In this document: positions 35,099 through 48,567 of the stretch, in pieces
Layout: each line of letters starts with the position of its first letter
Numbering within the stretch: the stretch's first letter is position 1
Source: Prorocentrum cordatum
Taxonomy: Eukaryota > Sar > Dinophyceae > Prorocentrales > Prorocentraceae
Length of the DNA: 64,000 nt
Direction: 5' to 3'
Assembly: GCA_963575745.1 (NCBI GenBank)
Contig: CAUYUJ010018726.1
Location: forward strand, 186,001 to 250,000
The notes under the pieces: model-generated
Databases searched by the model: none
Told to the model about the DNA's origin: nothing
The model's input: only the letters and a program-made list of their open reading frames with translations
Program-made: the position numbers and the translations under genes

Positions 35099-36340
35099 TT
35101 GGAATTTCAAGATCAACCGATCAGGGTTCACTTTAATAGTCCAGGCTCACATGGCCAGTTTCTTATTGTGGACATTGCAGAACTAGCGCAGATCTCGCCG
35201 CGCGCACTGCGTGGGTCACCCGAAAACCTGTCGGCCACCGCTAAATGTTCACATGCGTTTCCAAGCCAGCGCGGCGACTTTTCCATCGCGGGCAACGCAG
35301 AACTCCTCGCGCGCGCGCGGGGAGTCTCGACGCCAGAACCCAGTTCATCTTCAGCGTCGCATCCGTCGCATCGACATCGCCGCTTTGCGATTGTGAACAT
35401 TGCAGAACTCGCCGCGAGCTCGCGCGCGCGCGGCGGGTCGCCCGCCCACCGCGCAGGTTGCCCGAAATCCTGTCGGTCGCGGCTCCGGGGCCACTTGGGT
35501 TTTCAAGCCAGTATCGTGGTTTTTCCATTGTGGACAATGCGGCATTCATCGCGCGCGCGCGCAGGGGATCAGCATGAAGCATGCGTGAGTTAGTACACCA
35601 GAGCCAATGTTAACGTCAACGTCAAATCCGCCACCGCTAAGGTTTCAGTTTAGTTTCCAGGCGAACATGGCGACTTTCCTATTGTGGGCAATACAGAACT
35701 CACCACGAGCTTGCGCGCGCGCGGCGGGCGACTCGCCCACCGCGCGGGTCACTCGAAATGTTGTCGGTCACCGCTAAGGTTTCGTGTTCCGTTCCCAGAA
35801 CGACATGGCGACTTTCCGATTGTGGACATGGATTAACTCGCCACGATTTCGCGCGCGCGGCGGGTGGCCCGCCCACCGCGCGGGTCACCCGCAATCCCGT
35901 TGGTTATCTCTACGGGGCCACTCGGGTTGTCAAGCCAGCATGGCGTTTTCCCCATTGTGGACAGTACAGCACTCATCACGCGCACGCGCGTTGGGGATTC
36001 CTGTATGAATCATGCGTGAGTTCGTACACCAGAGCCAATGTTAATGTCAACGTCAAATCCGCCACCGCTGAGGTTTGAGATTAGTTCCCAGGCCAACATG
36101 GCGACTTTCAGAGCGTGGACAATACAGGACTCGCCACGAGCTCGCGCGCGCGCGGCGGGCGACCAGCCCACCGCGCGGGCCAGTCGAAATGTTGTCTGTC
36201 GCCGCCAAGGTTCCGCTTAGTTTCCATGCCAACGTGGCGACTATACGATTGCGCGCTACAGAACTTTGCGCGCGCGGGGGGCCCTGCATGGTCCATACTT
36301 GCGCTCAAACCAATGTTCACTTGAAGATCCAATCGGTCAG
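35099..36340 (-). repeat. Satellite family B, nine units, reverse orientation
   Basis: The + strand shows CCAACATGGCGACTTTCC anchors near 35151, 35270, 35374, 35513, 35666, 35804, 35940, 36098 and 36234. Typical spacing is 136-138 bp. A ~22-bp extra block (GAGCCAATGTTAACGTCAAC) is found at about 35601 and 36034, giving a 432-bp higher-order unit of three monomers. GC-rich inverted repeats and alternating sub-types match the array at 13.6-14.1 kb. Confidence 0.85.
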
Positions 36341-36900
36341 CGTTCAACCCTTGACAACAGCCTAGCGCCTTGACGGGCTTCGACGCTGCTTGAGGCTTGC
36401 CAAGGGCTGTCACGGGTTATTAAACTTTGGCAAGAACGATCAGGCCACGCCAAGGGCTCGTCATGCGCTGTCAGCAAGACAAAGCCAAGATACATAATGC
36501 AACAACAAGACAATGAAGCATGAAACGCCAAAATGAAGACGTCGCATGAGAACAATAAACGTACAAAACGAGTGCCATGACCGTCTGCTGGAGCGGCGGC
36601 GGGCTTGCCGTCGGCGAGCGAGCGTCGACGAACAGGGGCTCCGTCGATGCGCCCGCCGCCCCCCTTCCAGGGGATGCGCGCTGGAAAATTGGCAGCCCGT
36701 TGGCCGTCGACCGCTCGCTTGCAGCCCGACAGAGGTTGAGCCAGCTTCCGATTGCGCGCAGCCGATCCCCGAATATACAAGTGCAGCGCTTCTCTGTCTG
36801 GCCGCTGGGAACAGGGGCGGGCGCGCCCGGGGCGAATCTGGCCCGCGCGAAGTTGCGCCCCTAATCGAACCGGAAAAGGGTCGTTAGGAAACTTTTTACA

Positions 36901-36961
36901 TTATCGCCATCGTCGTCGTCATCGTCGTCGTCGTCGGCGTCGTCGTCGCCGCCGCCGTCGT
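36901..36961. repeat. GTC trinucleotide tract
   Basis: ATCGTCGTC and GTCGTCGTC runs pass into GCCGCCGTC. Confidence 0.85.
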
Positions 36962-37624
36962 CTGCGCCCGTTGCGATTTCGGCTCTGGGCTCTCAGCAGT
37001 TGGCTCATTGCCGCTCCCCGAAGGTCAGAGGCGGCCACGGCGCAGCCGCATTCTTTTGCGGCGCGCTCCGAGTGTAGAGTTTGAGTCGCCGTCGGCGGCG
37101 GCGAGGCGCAGGCCGACGCCATGGCCGAGGAGGCCGCGGAGGCCGCGGGCGTGCACGGGGCCGAATCTGGCGACGGCGGGCGCTTCAGCAATGCGCGTGG
37201 AGAAGAGCGGAGAGAGGGGGGCGAGGGCCCGGCAGCGCGGCGCAGGCGCGCCAGCTTTGAGATAGATGCGGCGGAGGGCGAGGCGTAGGATGGCCGCGAT
37301 GTCAGTTTCCGCACACGTGGGGTGCTGAGCGAGTTAGATAGGGCGAGCGGATAGACCCCGTGCGCGCAGTCCTTCGGCAGCTACTGCAATTTCATAGCGG
37401 GGGCGTAAGGTTGCCGCCTCGTTGGTCACTGTCGAAGGCGCCCGCGGCGAATCGCCGCCGCCCCCTGTCTCTGGGGCGCGCCGATGCGGCCAAACGTTGG
37501 GCCGGAGTCTTCTCGAGCTGCCGGGCAACGCGCCCCCCTGGCCGACTCGGGAACCCCGCTGGCGGCTGGGGACATTCGGTAGGAATAGAGAGGAAGAGGG
37601 GAGGGCGGAGAAGGAGGGGGGCAA

Positions 37625-37870
37625 GAAAGAGGAGGCCCCTTTGAGGCCTCCTTGGAGCTTCCTGGGGGCTTCTCGGGGGCTTGCGATTGCTTCTCGGGGG
37701 CCTCCTGGGGCCGCTCGGGCGCCTTGAACGGGCGTCTCGGCATTTCGAGGCTGGGCCAGCCTGGGGCGCTCTAGGGTTGTCGTGGAGATGTTTCTGGGGC
37801 CGTCTTGGGAGCATATTGGGGGCCCGTTGGGCCGTCTCGGGGCGCTCTGGGCCCGTCTCGGGCATTCACT
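37625..37870 (-). repeat. GGGCCGTCTTGGG family, reverse copy
   Basis: Words such as CTTCTCGGGGGC, GGGGCCGTCTTGGGAGC and GGGCCGTCTCGGGGCGCTC recur. Read on the other strand they match the GCCCCAAGACGGCCC words of the 61.7-63.2 kb region. Confidence 0.6.
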
Positions 37871-40800
37871 CGCGGGGGCGTCTACCGTCGTCTTGGGGGG
37901 AACATGGAATGGCGAGAATGTTGAATTATATTGGCCAAAGGCCCAACCCTATGCAGCTGGGGTCATGTTCATGTGTGCTGCCTGGCGAGAGGGGCGATGC
38001 TCGGGGCGGCGTGGAGGGGGGCCGCGAGGCGTGCGAGGCTTCTGCTGACATGGGCGCGGCGGCGCGCGGACGCTGCCCGCGCGGCCTTCGCGGGGGCTCC
38101 CCGTGGGCCCGCGAAGCGCGCGATGGGGTCCGCCGACGCTCGGCGGCGGCTGCGGCGCCCCTGATGGGGCCGCGAAGCGCGCGGGGGGCGCGCGAAATCA
38201 GGCGGGGCCGCCACGCGCACGAGGCGCGCCGACAAGGGGCGGGCCGCGCGCGAGCGCAGCCGCCCGGGCCTTCGGCGGCGCCACCAACGAGGCTTCGAAA
38301 CGCGCGAGGGGCGCGCTGGAATGGCGCGGGGCCGCTGCGCGACCGCAGCTGCTGGGGCATTCGAATTTTCTTTCTTTTTTTTTTTTGGGGGGGGGCGCTT
38401 GCGCGAGCTCGACCGCTGAGGTGCCGCGTGCCCATGCTAAGCGGAATGCGTTGCGAGTTCAGCTTCCGTCGAGTTGATTGAAGACGTCCGAGACTTGAAA
38501 TACATGGGCTCGACGTGTCCCCGCGCCTGAATGCGCTCGTTATGGGCGACGGCATGGCGGTCGAGATCGCCGACGCGACCCGCGAGGTGGTGCCGCGTAG
38601 CTTCGGGGTCCTCGGGCCCCGGGAGCAGGCCGCGCACCGCTCCCCGCTTCCGCGAGGCCACGCCGTCGAAATTCTCAACGTCAACGATCGCGCGGCTTGC
38701 AGAGGCTATCCTGCAAGGGATCTACCCGCCGCCCTCGCGGCACGTCTCGAAGGAATGAGGGGCTTTCGCTGCGTGCGATCGCGGCTCTTTACCTTAAGGT
38801 GGGTTTGCAGTCGCATTTTGGCGAGCGCGCCCGTTCCGCGACCCGCGAGGTCGTCGTCGGCGCCGAAGTGCGCAGCAAACCCGCCCAGTCAGGATTACCC
38901 ACTTCCCGAGGCGACCCTTGCACCCACCACCCTCGGTCCATCCCTGGCAGCCTTCCCTGGCCGCGCCCCGCCTACAAAGTGTCAGCATTGCCTTCCAATG
39001 CCCTTGCGTCCTCATTCTGCGCGTTGACTGTGCCGCGGACGTTCGACGCGCGCCATCTTGGCGTCGCCGGTGGGCCGTCGGGTTCAGGCTCTCCTGCGCC
39101 GCCGACCCTTGCTGCGTGCATTCGCCCGCATCTGCGCCATCCAGTCGATTCTGGAGGCAGGCGGCGGAAGTGAGCACGTGCTACCGATTTCCGTTCGGGG
39201 GGAATGGCTTGCTTGCGCGCGTTCCTGGCCCTCGCCGCAATGACCGACCTTCGCGCGGGGTGCGCGCCCGAAGTGGTCGGCGCGAGTGCGCCGCTCGTCT
39301 CCACGTGGGAGCCCGCGCCCCGATCATATCGCACCACTCTCATCTGAGCTGTAGCGCCGTTCGGATTACGGCGGTTGGCGCGCCATTTCGCGCGGGCGCC
39401 GCTCGCTCGCCGCGCGGGGGCGCGGCGCCCCCTCGGGCCCAGAGCTCGCGCGGCAGCATCGAGTGCTGGGGCCCTCCTCTGTCGAGCCACTGGTCGCCTC
39501 GCGCCGGGTCGCGCAGCTGTCCGAAGCCATCCGTTCCCGCCCTGCTTATAAAAAAGGCAAACCAGCGCCCAGCGCCACAGAGGCATCTGGGAAACCGTCG
39601 TTCATTAAAGCTTCTGTAGATATTGTCGCGCCAGGCCCCCCGGCTCGAGGGCGCCGCGCCTTCGGGCCCTAAAGAAGCGGCATGTGGAATTATCGCGCGC
39701 GGCCGCGGCCGCGCCAGTGGGGCGCCCTGTGTCCCCAGCGCGATGCGTCGCCGGGGTGGGGGGTCCACCTCGGGGGCTTCTATGCGCCTGCCGACGTCCG
39801 CAGAGCCGACGGCCCGGCGCGCCATCGCGCCGTTCGTCCGCCTCCCCGCGCCCCCCTAATTGGCTTGCGGATGTGGAAGTCGGGCCCCTTTCCAGGCTCG
39901 ATTGCGCGGCGCTCGTAAACTATCGCGCGCCATGCCCCACTTGCCAACGGCTTCGTCTGACGCGCTCCTGTTTTCCCACAGCCCGGTGGGCGCGCCCCCC
40001 AGGGTCGGGCGGCCGCGCCCCCACTGGCGGCGACACGGGGCCTGCCTCCGCTGAGGCTCCCGGCGCCGAGGCCGCGGCCCCTCGGGCGCCAGCTCCTTCC
40101 GACATCCGCAGGCCGCGCAACGCGATGTTTGGGCCGCGAGCCCTCGGGCGGCGACCTCGCGAGGCCCCCATCCGCGGCCGCCGCTGGCGGCCCTGGCCCT
40201 ACGGGGCCAGGCGCCCGCCTGCCGCCCCTCGGCGCGCGGGAGCGGCCGAGCCGTGCCGGCTCAACCGCGGCGCCCGCGGGGCGAATGGGGGCCGCGCCGC
40301 GCGATTTCGCGCGGAATTGCGTCGGCGTCGGGCGTTGCCCGACGCCGAGGCCGCAGCGGTGCCCTCGGTTCGGCGGAGCCCGCGCTCGCCGCCGTGGGCC
40401 TGTCTGAGTCAGCGTGGCCAAGCTCGGCCGGGTCGAAGTTGGCCAGCTCAGGCGCGGCTAGCTCGGCGCGAGACCCCCTGCGCGGGGAGGGCGACCGAGC
40501 GGCCGCGCGCGGGGCCCTGGCCCACGGCGTCGCCGATCGCAAATACGTCCGGCGGCCGTTGGAGGCCAGCGCGCGGGGGGCGCGGGCCCAAGCGCGCCGC
40601 CCCCGTCTAGGTCGGACGGAGCCGCCGCGAGTTTCTGCGGGCGGTGGCCCACAAGGCCGAGTTCGCCCACCGCCTCGAGATTGCTGGGAGGGCGGATCGG
40701 GCAGGGCCCGACGCCCCCGCGCCATCTGCGGGGCGGTGGTCGGTCGAGGTCGAGGCGGCGGACCCTCGCGGCCTCGATGGGCCCGCCGACCGCCGACGAC

Positions 40801-43800
40801 CTTGCGTTTCGCTTCGCGCGCCGCGATCGGAAGTTGACGCAGCGCAGGCTCGGGCCCCGCCCCCCGCTCCAACCTGGGGGGCCGCGCCGCCCCTCGCGCG
40901 AGGGCTCGCGCCGGCGTTGCCCGCGCCCCGCGCGGGAGGGCTGTCCCCCCCAGTGCGCGCGGGGCCCTCGCTGCGCTCGAAGGCTGCGCGCCGCTGGCCC
41001 CCGGGCGACGCGCTCGCCGCCCGGTGAGACGGCTGCGAACTGGCCGCGGCTCGCCGCGCTGAGGGCGGGCCCAGCGGCGCCCTCGGCTGGCGGGGCGCCG
41101 CTGCTGCCGCCGCCCCTCGCGCGCCTCCCGGGCCCCCGCCCAGCGCGACGCTGGCTTCGGGCCCCGCGTCCCGTCAGCGCGTCCTTCGGCGGCTCGGGTG
41201 GCTGCCGCTGCTGTCGAGTCGCTCGCGTCGGACTTCGATTCGGGCGAGTCCTAGAGGCCCGGCGATCCCGCGACGCCGTCGGCGTTGCTCCAGCGCGTCG
41301 GCGGCGTTCTGCCGTCGTCGGCTGCGCCGCGCCGCGTCTAGCGATGAACGCGGCCGCTCGGGCGTCGGGGACCGCGGGTCGCGCCGCGGCAGGTCTCGAC
41401 GCACGCGGTGTTTTGGCGACGTCGTGGACCGCATCCGATTCGATTTCGCTTTGCAGCGAAGGCGAAGCGAAGACAAAACAAGGGAAAACGAAAACAACGT
41501 GAAAACGATAAATATTGCCCTGGTCGAGCCCTGCGCCGCGGGCCGGGCAAACCTCTGACCCCCGACGGGCCCTCGCCAAAGTCCTTGGCGCGAGCCGGCT
41601 CGCTCTCCTCCGCGGTTGCTGTTCCCCGCGACCGGGAGTTCATTGGCGCCCGCGCCCTCCCCGCCGCCGCGCAGGGGGCGCCCCCTCTCGCGGGGCGCTG
41701 CCGCCCGAACCGCGGCCGCGGACGCCGCGCCGCCCCGCGCTCCCAGTTTGCCTCCGCCCCACCCCTATCGGTCGGCATGCCCCGCTCCAGCGATGCTGCC
41801 ACGGCCCCGCAGTGACAGTGTCACGCCGCCGCCGGGGTGGGCGGCGCGCTTCTGGGCGCGACCCTCGCGCCGACTGCGCCTGGAGCGGCGTCGGCCTCTG
41901 CGACCGCCGCGCGCCCTGGGCCGCGGCCGCGTCGCGAGGGCCCTCCTGCCGCCAGCGCTGTGCCTGGCGCCCCGTCTCCCGGCATCTCTGTCGCCGGCGG
42001 CCGCTGCTCGCGCTGCTCGCGGCTCGCGCCGCGTTTGGTCCGCCCTCTTCTCTCCGCAAGGAGTCGGCCCTGCCGGAAGGTGCTTCCGCGGCGGTGGATT
42101 GGCGCGTGGAGGCGGCTGGCGAGACGATCGCGGTCGTCCGCCAGCTGCCGGGATGGGCGACTTGTCCCAGGGCGCCTTGTCGTGGCATCGCTAGTTCGCG
42201 CCAGACGGGCCCGACCAGGTGGGCGACCCCATCGGATTTGTTTTGCCTCCGCACGGCTTTCGACCAATACCGCCGCTTGTTTCAGGCGGGCGGCGCGCGC
42301 CCCACTGAGGGCCTGGGCGATCTGCCTCCCGCGGGTGCCTTCGCACCCGCGGGCCGCCCGACGGGGGCGGGGAGCTCCTTGGCGCCCCGGCGCAAGGAGC
42401 CATCCGCGGCGTCGGGCTGTGGGGCAACGCCGCCCGGCGACGCTGGGCCGCCGCGGCAGCGGCCATCTCTGGTTGTTTTTGGCACGCGACCTCGGAGGGC
42501 AAGGACTTTCCCGCCTCGGAGTGGGGGGGCCGCGGGGTGCCTCGGCAGCTGCAGCGCGCATTCGCAGGGCACCCCTCTGGCAAGGTGCCTCCTGCCCAGC
42601 GCCGCGAGGCCACGTGGCAGGATCGGCGATCGTTCGGGGCGGTGGTCTCCGCGACCCGTGCCCTCCCTGCGGAGGGAGGTCGAGGCTGCTGCGCGCCGCG
42701 TCGCCCGCGACGCGGACGCCCCTTTCGCCGCTGCGCGGACGGGCGTCGCCGTCGATTCCGACGTCGATTTCGACAGCAGGGAGGCCCGCCCCCTTCCGCT
42801 CATCGCCTCGCAGCGCGGGCGGGCGGTGCATGTCGCCAGTAACTTGGCGGACGCGAGGCGGGGCGCGGGGGCGGCACCTGGGCCCTGGGCCGCCCCCGCT
42901 GCGCGCGCGCTGCCTCTGCCTTCGCCCGGCAGTCGCGGCGCCTGCAGCCGCCGCAGCCGCCGCCGCCGCTTCAGATCTCGGGCTTAGTCTTGCCCGTCCT
43001 CGCGCCTCGCGCACCCCCCTTGCACGCGAGTCGCAGTTCGCTGCTCTTCAGATGGGCGGGCGTTCGAAGTCCATCGACGCATTCGACCTGCGGGTCGTAG
43101 AGCATTCGCATCGCACCTGCAACTTTGCTCCGCAGCGGGGCCCTGCTCGCTCGGTACCTCGCCATCTCTGGCGCGCTTCAGGGCGCGGGATTCCGCGGTA
43201 TATTTCGGCGCGCTCTACGCTCGGCAGTCAGTCCGCGAGCCCTCGCCGGCGCGCCTTCCTCGCGGGAGCTTGGGGTGTTGCCGCTCAGTGGAAGTTGGCC
43301 GGGGATCCGAAGCCAGTGCCTCGCTCGTTGCTGCGTGCGACGGCGGGCGTCAGTCTTCCCTGGGGCCAGCCGCTGATGGCAGCGCTGCTGCTTATGGGTT
43401 TCGCCGCGCCCCTTCGCCCCGGCAGGCCCTGGGGGCTCGTGGCCCGCCGCGCCGACCTGATGCAGCGCGCGCGCTGCTCGGGCAGGGGCGCGGCGGAGCT
43501 GTTCGAACTAGCGCGTCGGCGCGCGCGACCCGCCGATCTGCTCGCGCCCTCCGGGCAAAGCGGCGCCAGCACTTGGCGGTGCCATGCGCTCATGGCTTTG
43601 GGCGCCCCATTTGCCGGAGCGGGCTCGGGGTTGAACCTCGCGCCCGGCTGCCCGCGGGGCCCTGGGGCAACTGATTTCGACATGGCCGCGGAAGATGTTC
43701 CTTGCGTCTTCGGGCGCGGGCGGTGGCGCGGGGCCTCTGGTGCTGAGCGCTGTCAGCAGGCTACCGCCCTCTCCGAGCGCGAACGCGCGTTGCCTTCTAC

Positions 43801-44370
43801 GCCGCTGCTAGCGACCGCCTTGTCGCTGCTTTTCTTATCGCTTGCCCCTCTGCGCGGCCGGCCCAACTCGCGGCCGCCCGCCGAAACCTTGTCGCTGTTC
43901 AAGAGCATCGAGCGTGGGCATGATGCTTCGCCTCCAACGTCCAAGCAGGCTCCCCCGCGTCAGCGGCGTCGCGCGGCCCCCGCCCGCAGCGGCCCCGGGC
44001 GCGCTGGGAGATTCTCGCGGCGCCCGTCGCGCCGACCGCCCGAGACCGCTCGCTCGCGCTGAGCGCGGGAGAATGCTTCTTTCATGATCCTCGCCTCTTG
44101 CGCTCTCGCGGTCTCTGCAGCTTCTCGCCCCGCCCCCCCCCTTCTACCTCTCGCCGAGGTTGACCTGCGCCGCTGCCGCTTCGCCATGGGCGACCAAGCG
44201 GGCCCCCCCGTCTGAGCGGCGCCGCGCGGCCCGCGCGCGCGGCGGCCCCGAGCGCGATCGGGGGCTTTCGTGCGCGCCCATCGCGCCGACCGCCACGGGG
44301 CCCGCTCGCTCGCGCGGAGCGCGGGCCGGCGACGACGACGGCGGCGATGCTGATTTACGAGGGCGCCAGT

Positions 44371-45140
44371 GGGGCCTGCCGCCAACGCGCAAGCTAACAG
44401 TTGATGCGCCCAACCGGGCGAGTTGAAAGGTGACAGGTGACGTCGTGCATGTTGGTGAAGATTGCGTTGGTGATGTTGTTTCTTGTTCAAATGATGTTGG
44501 CCATGATGATGACGACGATGCTGCTGTTAATGGTGATGATGATGATGGTGACGACGACGGCGGTGCTGATGATGATTGCGATTCTGATGGTGCTAACAAT
44601 GGTAGTGATGATTGTGATGATGATAATGGTGGAGTTGGTGGCGGTGGTGGTGACCTGGACGTTGGTGACGATGTTTCTGTTGGCGATTATGATGATAATG
44701 GTGGTGATGATGTTAATGATGATGATGGCCCAGGGACCTGCCACCAGCGTGCGAGCTAACATGTGACTGGCCTGGCCGAGAGTGTTTTCAGGTGACAGGC
44801 GCCGCCCTGTATGATGGTGCTTTGTATTTGATGTTTGCTTGTGACTGTTGTGATGTTGCTGGTTTCGGGGGCCTTCTTGGAATCATTTTGGCCCACATTG
44901 GACGCTGCGCCCCCGCGCGGGGAAGCCCGCCCAGACCCCCGGGAGGTGGCGCCGAAAGGGATACACCCTTTCACGGAGATGAGGCCGGGAAGTCCTGCCA
45001 GCTCTGAAGAATTCGTTTGGCTGAGCCTCTCACGTCTTAGCGCCACGGTGGGGCCTGCCACCAACGCTCGAGCTAACAGGTGGCGGGGCCCGTTGTGGGG
45101 GAACTAACAGGTGACAGCCGTCCCGGGCGAGCTAACAGGT
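44371..45140 (+). repeat. GGGCCTGCCACCAACGCGCGAGC unit, three copies, plus GAT tract
   Basis: A ~35-bp motif with GGCCTGCCACCAACG and GAGCTAACAGGTGAC is seen at 44371, 44733 and 45050, about 320-360 bp apart. Two extra GCTAACAGGTRA pieces lie at about 45098 and 45127. The first interval (44430-44730) is filled by GAT-type repeats; the second is mostly unique. Confidence 0.7.
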
Positions 45141-45459
45141 AATGGCTTCTTGACGAAGGTGAGGAAGGTGGCGGGCAGCACAGAGGGGCAACGAGGCGCG
45201 ATGCTGATGTTGCTGATGATGATGGTGGTGGTGATGATGATGATGGCGATGGTGATGATGACGGTGATGGCGGCGATGATGATTATGATGACGCTGACGA
45301 TCACCAAGATGATCATAGCCATGATGATGGTGATGACGATGATGGTGATGATGGTACCGGTGAGAGCGAAGATGAGGATGACAACCATGGTGACAATGAT
45401 GATGATAATGGTGATGATGATGGTTGTGGTGGTGTTGATTTGGATGTTGACTGCTGATG

Positions 45460-46494
45460 CGGGAGTGTGATGATATGAAGGAGGATGATACATAACAAAT
45501 AAGATCTAGTTGTAGCAGTCGGGTACATGGATCGTAAAGCACACGAATCAGACAAGGTTTGATACAAGTCCTTTACCGAGTTCGTGGGTCCCTCAATTTA
45601 ATTTTCTCGTGGCCCGTGGAGGACTCCTGGGGTCGGAAAACTCGGCGGCGCGCACAAAGGGAATGAGCGGGGGGAGCGCGGGGGGCAAGCTTCTAAGAAT
45701 GCGGGGGTTGTTCTCAGAAGCGTTTGAATTCCTACAGGAAGGCTTCACGCAGCTGGGGTTTCTCAGAAGCTCCGTAGTTTTTCATAAGTTCCCCCGCCTT
45801 TTTTCGGAAGGCTGCCCCCTTCGCGCACCCGTTGTGCGCGCCCAAAAACATGAAAAGCTCCCAGGAAATCTTTTCCTGTTCCTCCTGTACCTCCAGTGCC
45901 CGCGACGACAAGTATCCTGTTCGTCCTGTTCCTCGTTCCTGTTCCTCCAGTGCCGACTTCTGCTCCTGGTTTTCCTTGTCGTGTTGTTCCTCTTGTTTTT
46001 CCTGTTCCTCCAGTTCCCCTCTGCCTGTCCCTCCAGTATCGCTTCAGATCAATTCGCCAGAGAGTTCAGGACTCTCTGGCGGCCCCCATCCACTCATGCT
46101 CGGTCATCCATCTCCGGGCCGCGCGGGACAGCCAGAGACCCAGGAAATGTTCGAGCGTATCACTAATACGATGTCTTGCTTACCGCAAGTCGGTGGATGT
46201 CCTACTGGTTCGCATGGCGACCTTTCGATTTGCACTGCTGCTGGCGCATCGTTGAGTCAAGCAGGGATGGTCGCGCTCTGCGCTGCTCTTCCTCCTCGAG
46301 GGAAACATGTAAGGACTTCTTTATCCTCCAATGATCTCCGGCAGGGCCCTTGCCCCGAGGACAGCGCGCGCTTGGAGTTTTGCCGGCAGGTCAGCATGTG
46401 CAGCGACACGGGGTCGGTGAGGCCCTTGAACGAGGGCCAGACGGGCGAGGTCCTTGCGGGGGCCTGTGGGGCTGCGGAGGAGGATGTGGACTGA
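45460..46494. other. Island of complex sequence in the GAT zone
   Basis: No recognised gene. From about 45870 to 46025 a pyrimidine-rich CCTGTTCCTCCAGTGCC-type repeat encodes Cys/Ser/Leu runs. The parts on either side are unique and contain only short frames. Confidence 0.5.
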
Positions 46495-46510
46495 TGCCGA
46501 TGATGATGAC

Positions 46511-46546
<36 letters not shown>

Positions 46547-46552
46547 CATGAC

Positions 46553-46607
<55 letters not shown>

Positions 46608-46827
46608 GTGATGGTGACGGTGATTGTGATGGTGGTGGCGGTGATGATGGTGATGGTGTTGGTGATGGTGATGGCGATGGCGATGGTCATGATGGTGATG
46701 CTGATGGTGATTGTGATGGTGATAGTGATGGTGATGGTAATGATGAAATTGATGTAGCTGATGCTGATGTTGATGGTGCTGATACTGATGTTGATGCTGA
46801 TGCTGATGCTGCTGGTGATGGTGATAC

Positions 46828-46865
<38 letters not shown>

Positions 46866-47567
46866 TTGATGTTGATCGTGCTGATCGTGGTGGGGATGAT
46901 GATGATGCTTATTATGGTGGTGTTAATGATTCTGATGAGGATGATGGTGGCGATGGTGGTAGTGGTGATCATGATGTCTATGATGGTAGTGGTAATACAG
47001 ATGATGATGCTGATGCTGCTGATGAGATTATGATGATTATGATTTTTTATTGTTATGATGATGGGGATGCTGATAATGGTGGTGTCGGTAGTAATCGTGG
47101 TGGTGGTTGTGGTGATGATCGTCATGGGGGTCATGGTAATGATGGTGCTGATGCTGATGAGGCGGAAGAGGGGGAAGGAGGAGGAAGAGGAGAAAACGGG
47201 ACGAAGAGGATGAGGAGGAGTCGAAGGAGGAAGGAGGAGGAGGAAGAGGAGAGGAGGAGAGCACGAAGCGGAGAGAGGAGGCGCAGGAAGGATGTGGAGG
47301 AAGAGGAGGAGGATGAGGCTAATGATGATGCTGCTGATGCTGATGGTGACGGTGGTGGTGGTGATGATGCTGATGATGACGGTGATGATGGTGATGCTGA
47401 TCTTCATCCTGATGCGGGCGGTGATGGTGATGTTGCTGCTGCTGATGATGATGATGATGTGGAGGAGACAAGGGGGATGAGGAGGTGGAGGTGGGAGGAG
47501 GAGGAGGAGGAGGTGGGAGGAGAAGGAAGATGAGGATGACGGGTGATGATGATGATGAAGGTGATGA

Positions 47568-47599
<32 letters not shown>

Positions 47600-48059
47600 A
47601 CGATGGGGATGATGGGGATGCAGGATGAGGATGATGTTGACTTGATGATGATAATGAGGATGAGTCGTTGGAAGCAGGATGATAATGAGGAGGAGGAGGA
47701 GGAGAAAGGAGAGGAAGCAGGAGGAGGAAGAGGAAGAACAGGAGAGCAGGAGGAGTAGGAAGGATATGGAGAAAGAGGAGGAGGAGGAAGCAGGAGGAGA
47801 AGGAGGAGGAGCAGGAGAGCAGGAGGCGCATGAAATATTTGAAAGAAGAGGAGGCGGATGAGGAGGAGGAGGAGGAGGAGGACGGATGAACATTCTGATG
47901 TTTATGAGGAGGATGAGGAGGACCAGTGTAAACCCAAGACTTGGCAACGATGTTGGAATAAACGATCCCGCCAATATTTCTTCTCATAGGCCCCTACAAG
48001 GGTTCATTCCAACTGAGAGAAGTGTCCCGTTGGGAGGCAGCCGTTTGAAGGTGCTGAGA

Positions 48060-48215
48060 CGTGCCAAAGCACCGTTCTCGGGACTCCAACGCCATGAATC
48101 AGCCTTACTGTTGCATCTTGACGGTCCTGAATAGTGCCAGAACTCCGTTCTTGGGACTTCAACACCGCGAATCAACATCACTGGTGCGCCCTGACAATCC
48201 TGAGTCGTTCCGGCT
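48060..48215 (+). repeat. 72-bp direct duplication
   Basis: Two units begin at about 48062 and 48134 with GTGCCAxAxCxCCGTTCT, followed by GGGACTYCAACxCC and a GTCCTGAA/ATCCTGAG end. The surrounding 47.9-48.38 kb is unique sequence without a recognised gene. Confidence 0.6.
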
Positions 48216-48524
48216 CACCGTTTCTGGTACGTGAACCAGGGGAACCCATGAAACTCTTGCAATTGTTCGAGACGAACGTGCGCGGCGCTAAGGCGAAGAG
48301 CCACATTTTGAAAAGGATTTGCCCTCAATCCTTGATTTTTACTGGCAATCCTAAAAAGCGAATGCGCGCTGGCGCCAGGGCGATGATGATGATGCTGATG
48401 ATGATGGTGGTGTGAAGGATGATACTGTTGCTTTTTATTATGACAGCGCTGTTGATTATGATGAAGAAGATGATGATGATGGTGATGATGATGCTGGTGA
48501 TGATGGTGCTGGTGATGATGATAT

Positions 48525-48567
<43 letters not shown>

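Larger units (their letters stand above)
36341..44370. other. GC-rich DNA, no recognised gene
   Basis: Between about 37 and 44.3 kb the DNA is extremely GC-rich and stop codons are rare in all six frames. The longest frames (41837-44062 +, 41821-43014 -, 41515-42987 +) overlap each other on opposite strands and encode Arg/Ala/Pro/Gly-rich sequence without motifs. A slightly more balanced stretch at 38515-39027 encodes ALVMGDGMAVEIADATREVV, but I cannot place it. A T12/G10 junction lies near 38378-38398. Confidence 0.35.

Noticed and set aside
41837-44062. 741-codon + frame and overlapping long - frame at 41821-43014
   Set aside because: The DNA is extremely GC-rich, frames overlap on both strands, and peptides are Arg/Ala/Pro/Gly-rich with no motif.
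46391-47974. 527-codon - frame rich in Ile, Thr, His, Ser and Pro, and the + poly-Asp frame at 46454
   Set aside because: Direct translation of GAT/GAG repeats. No non-repetitive domain.
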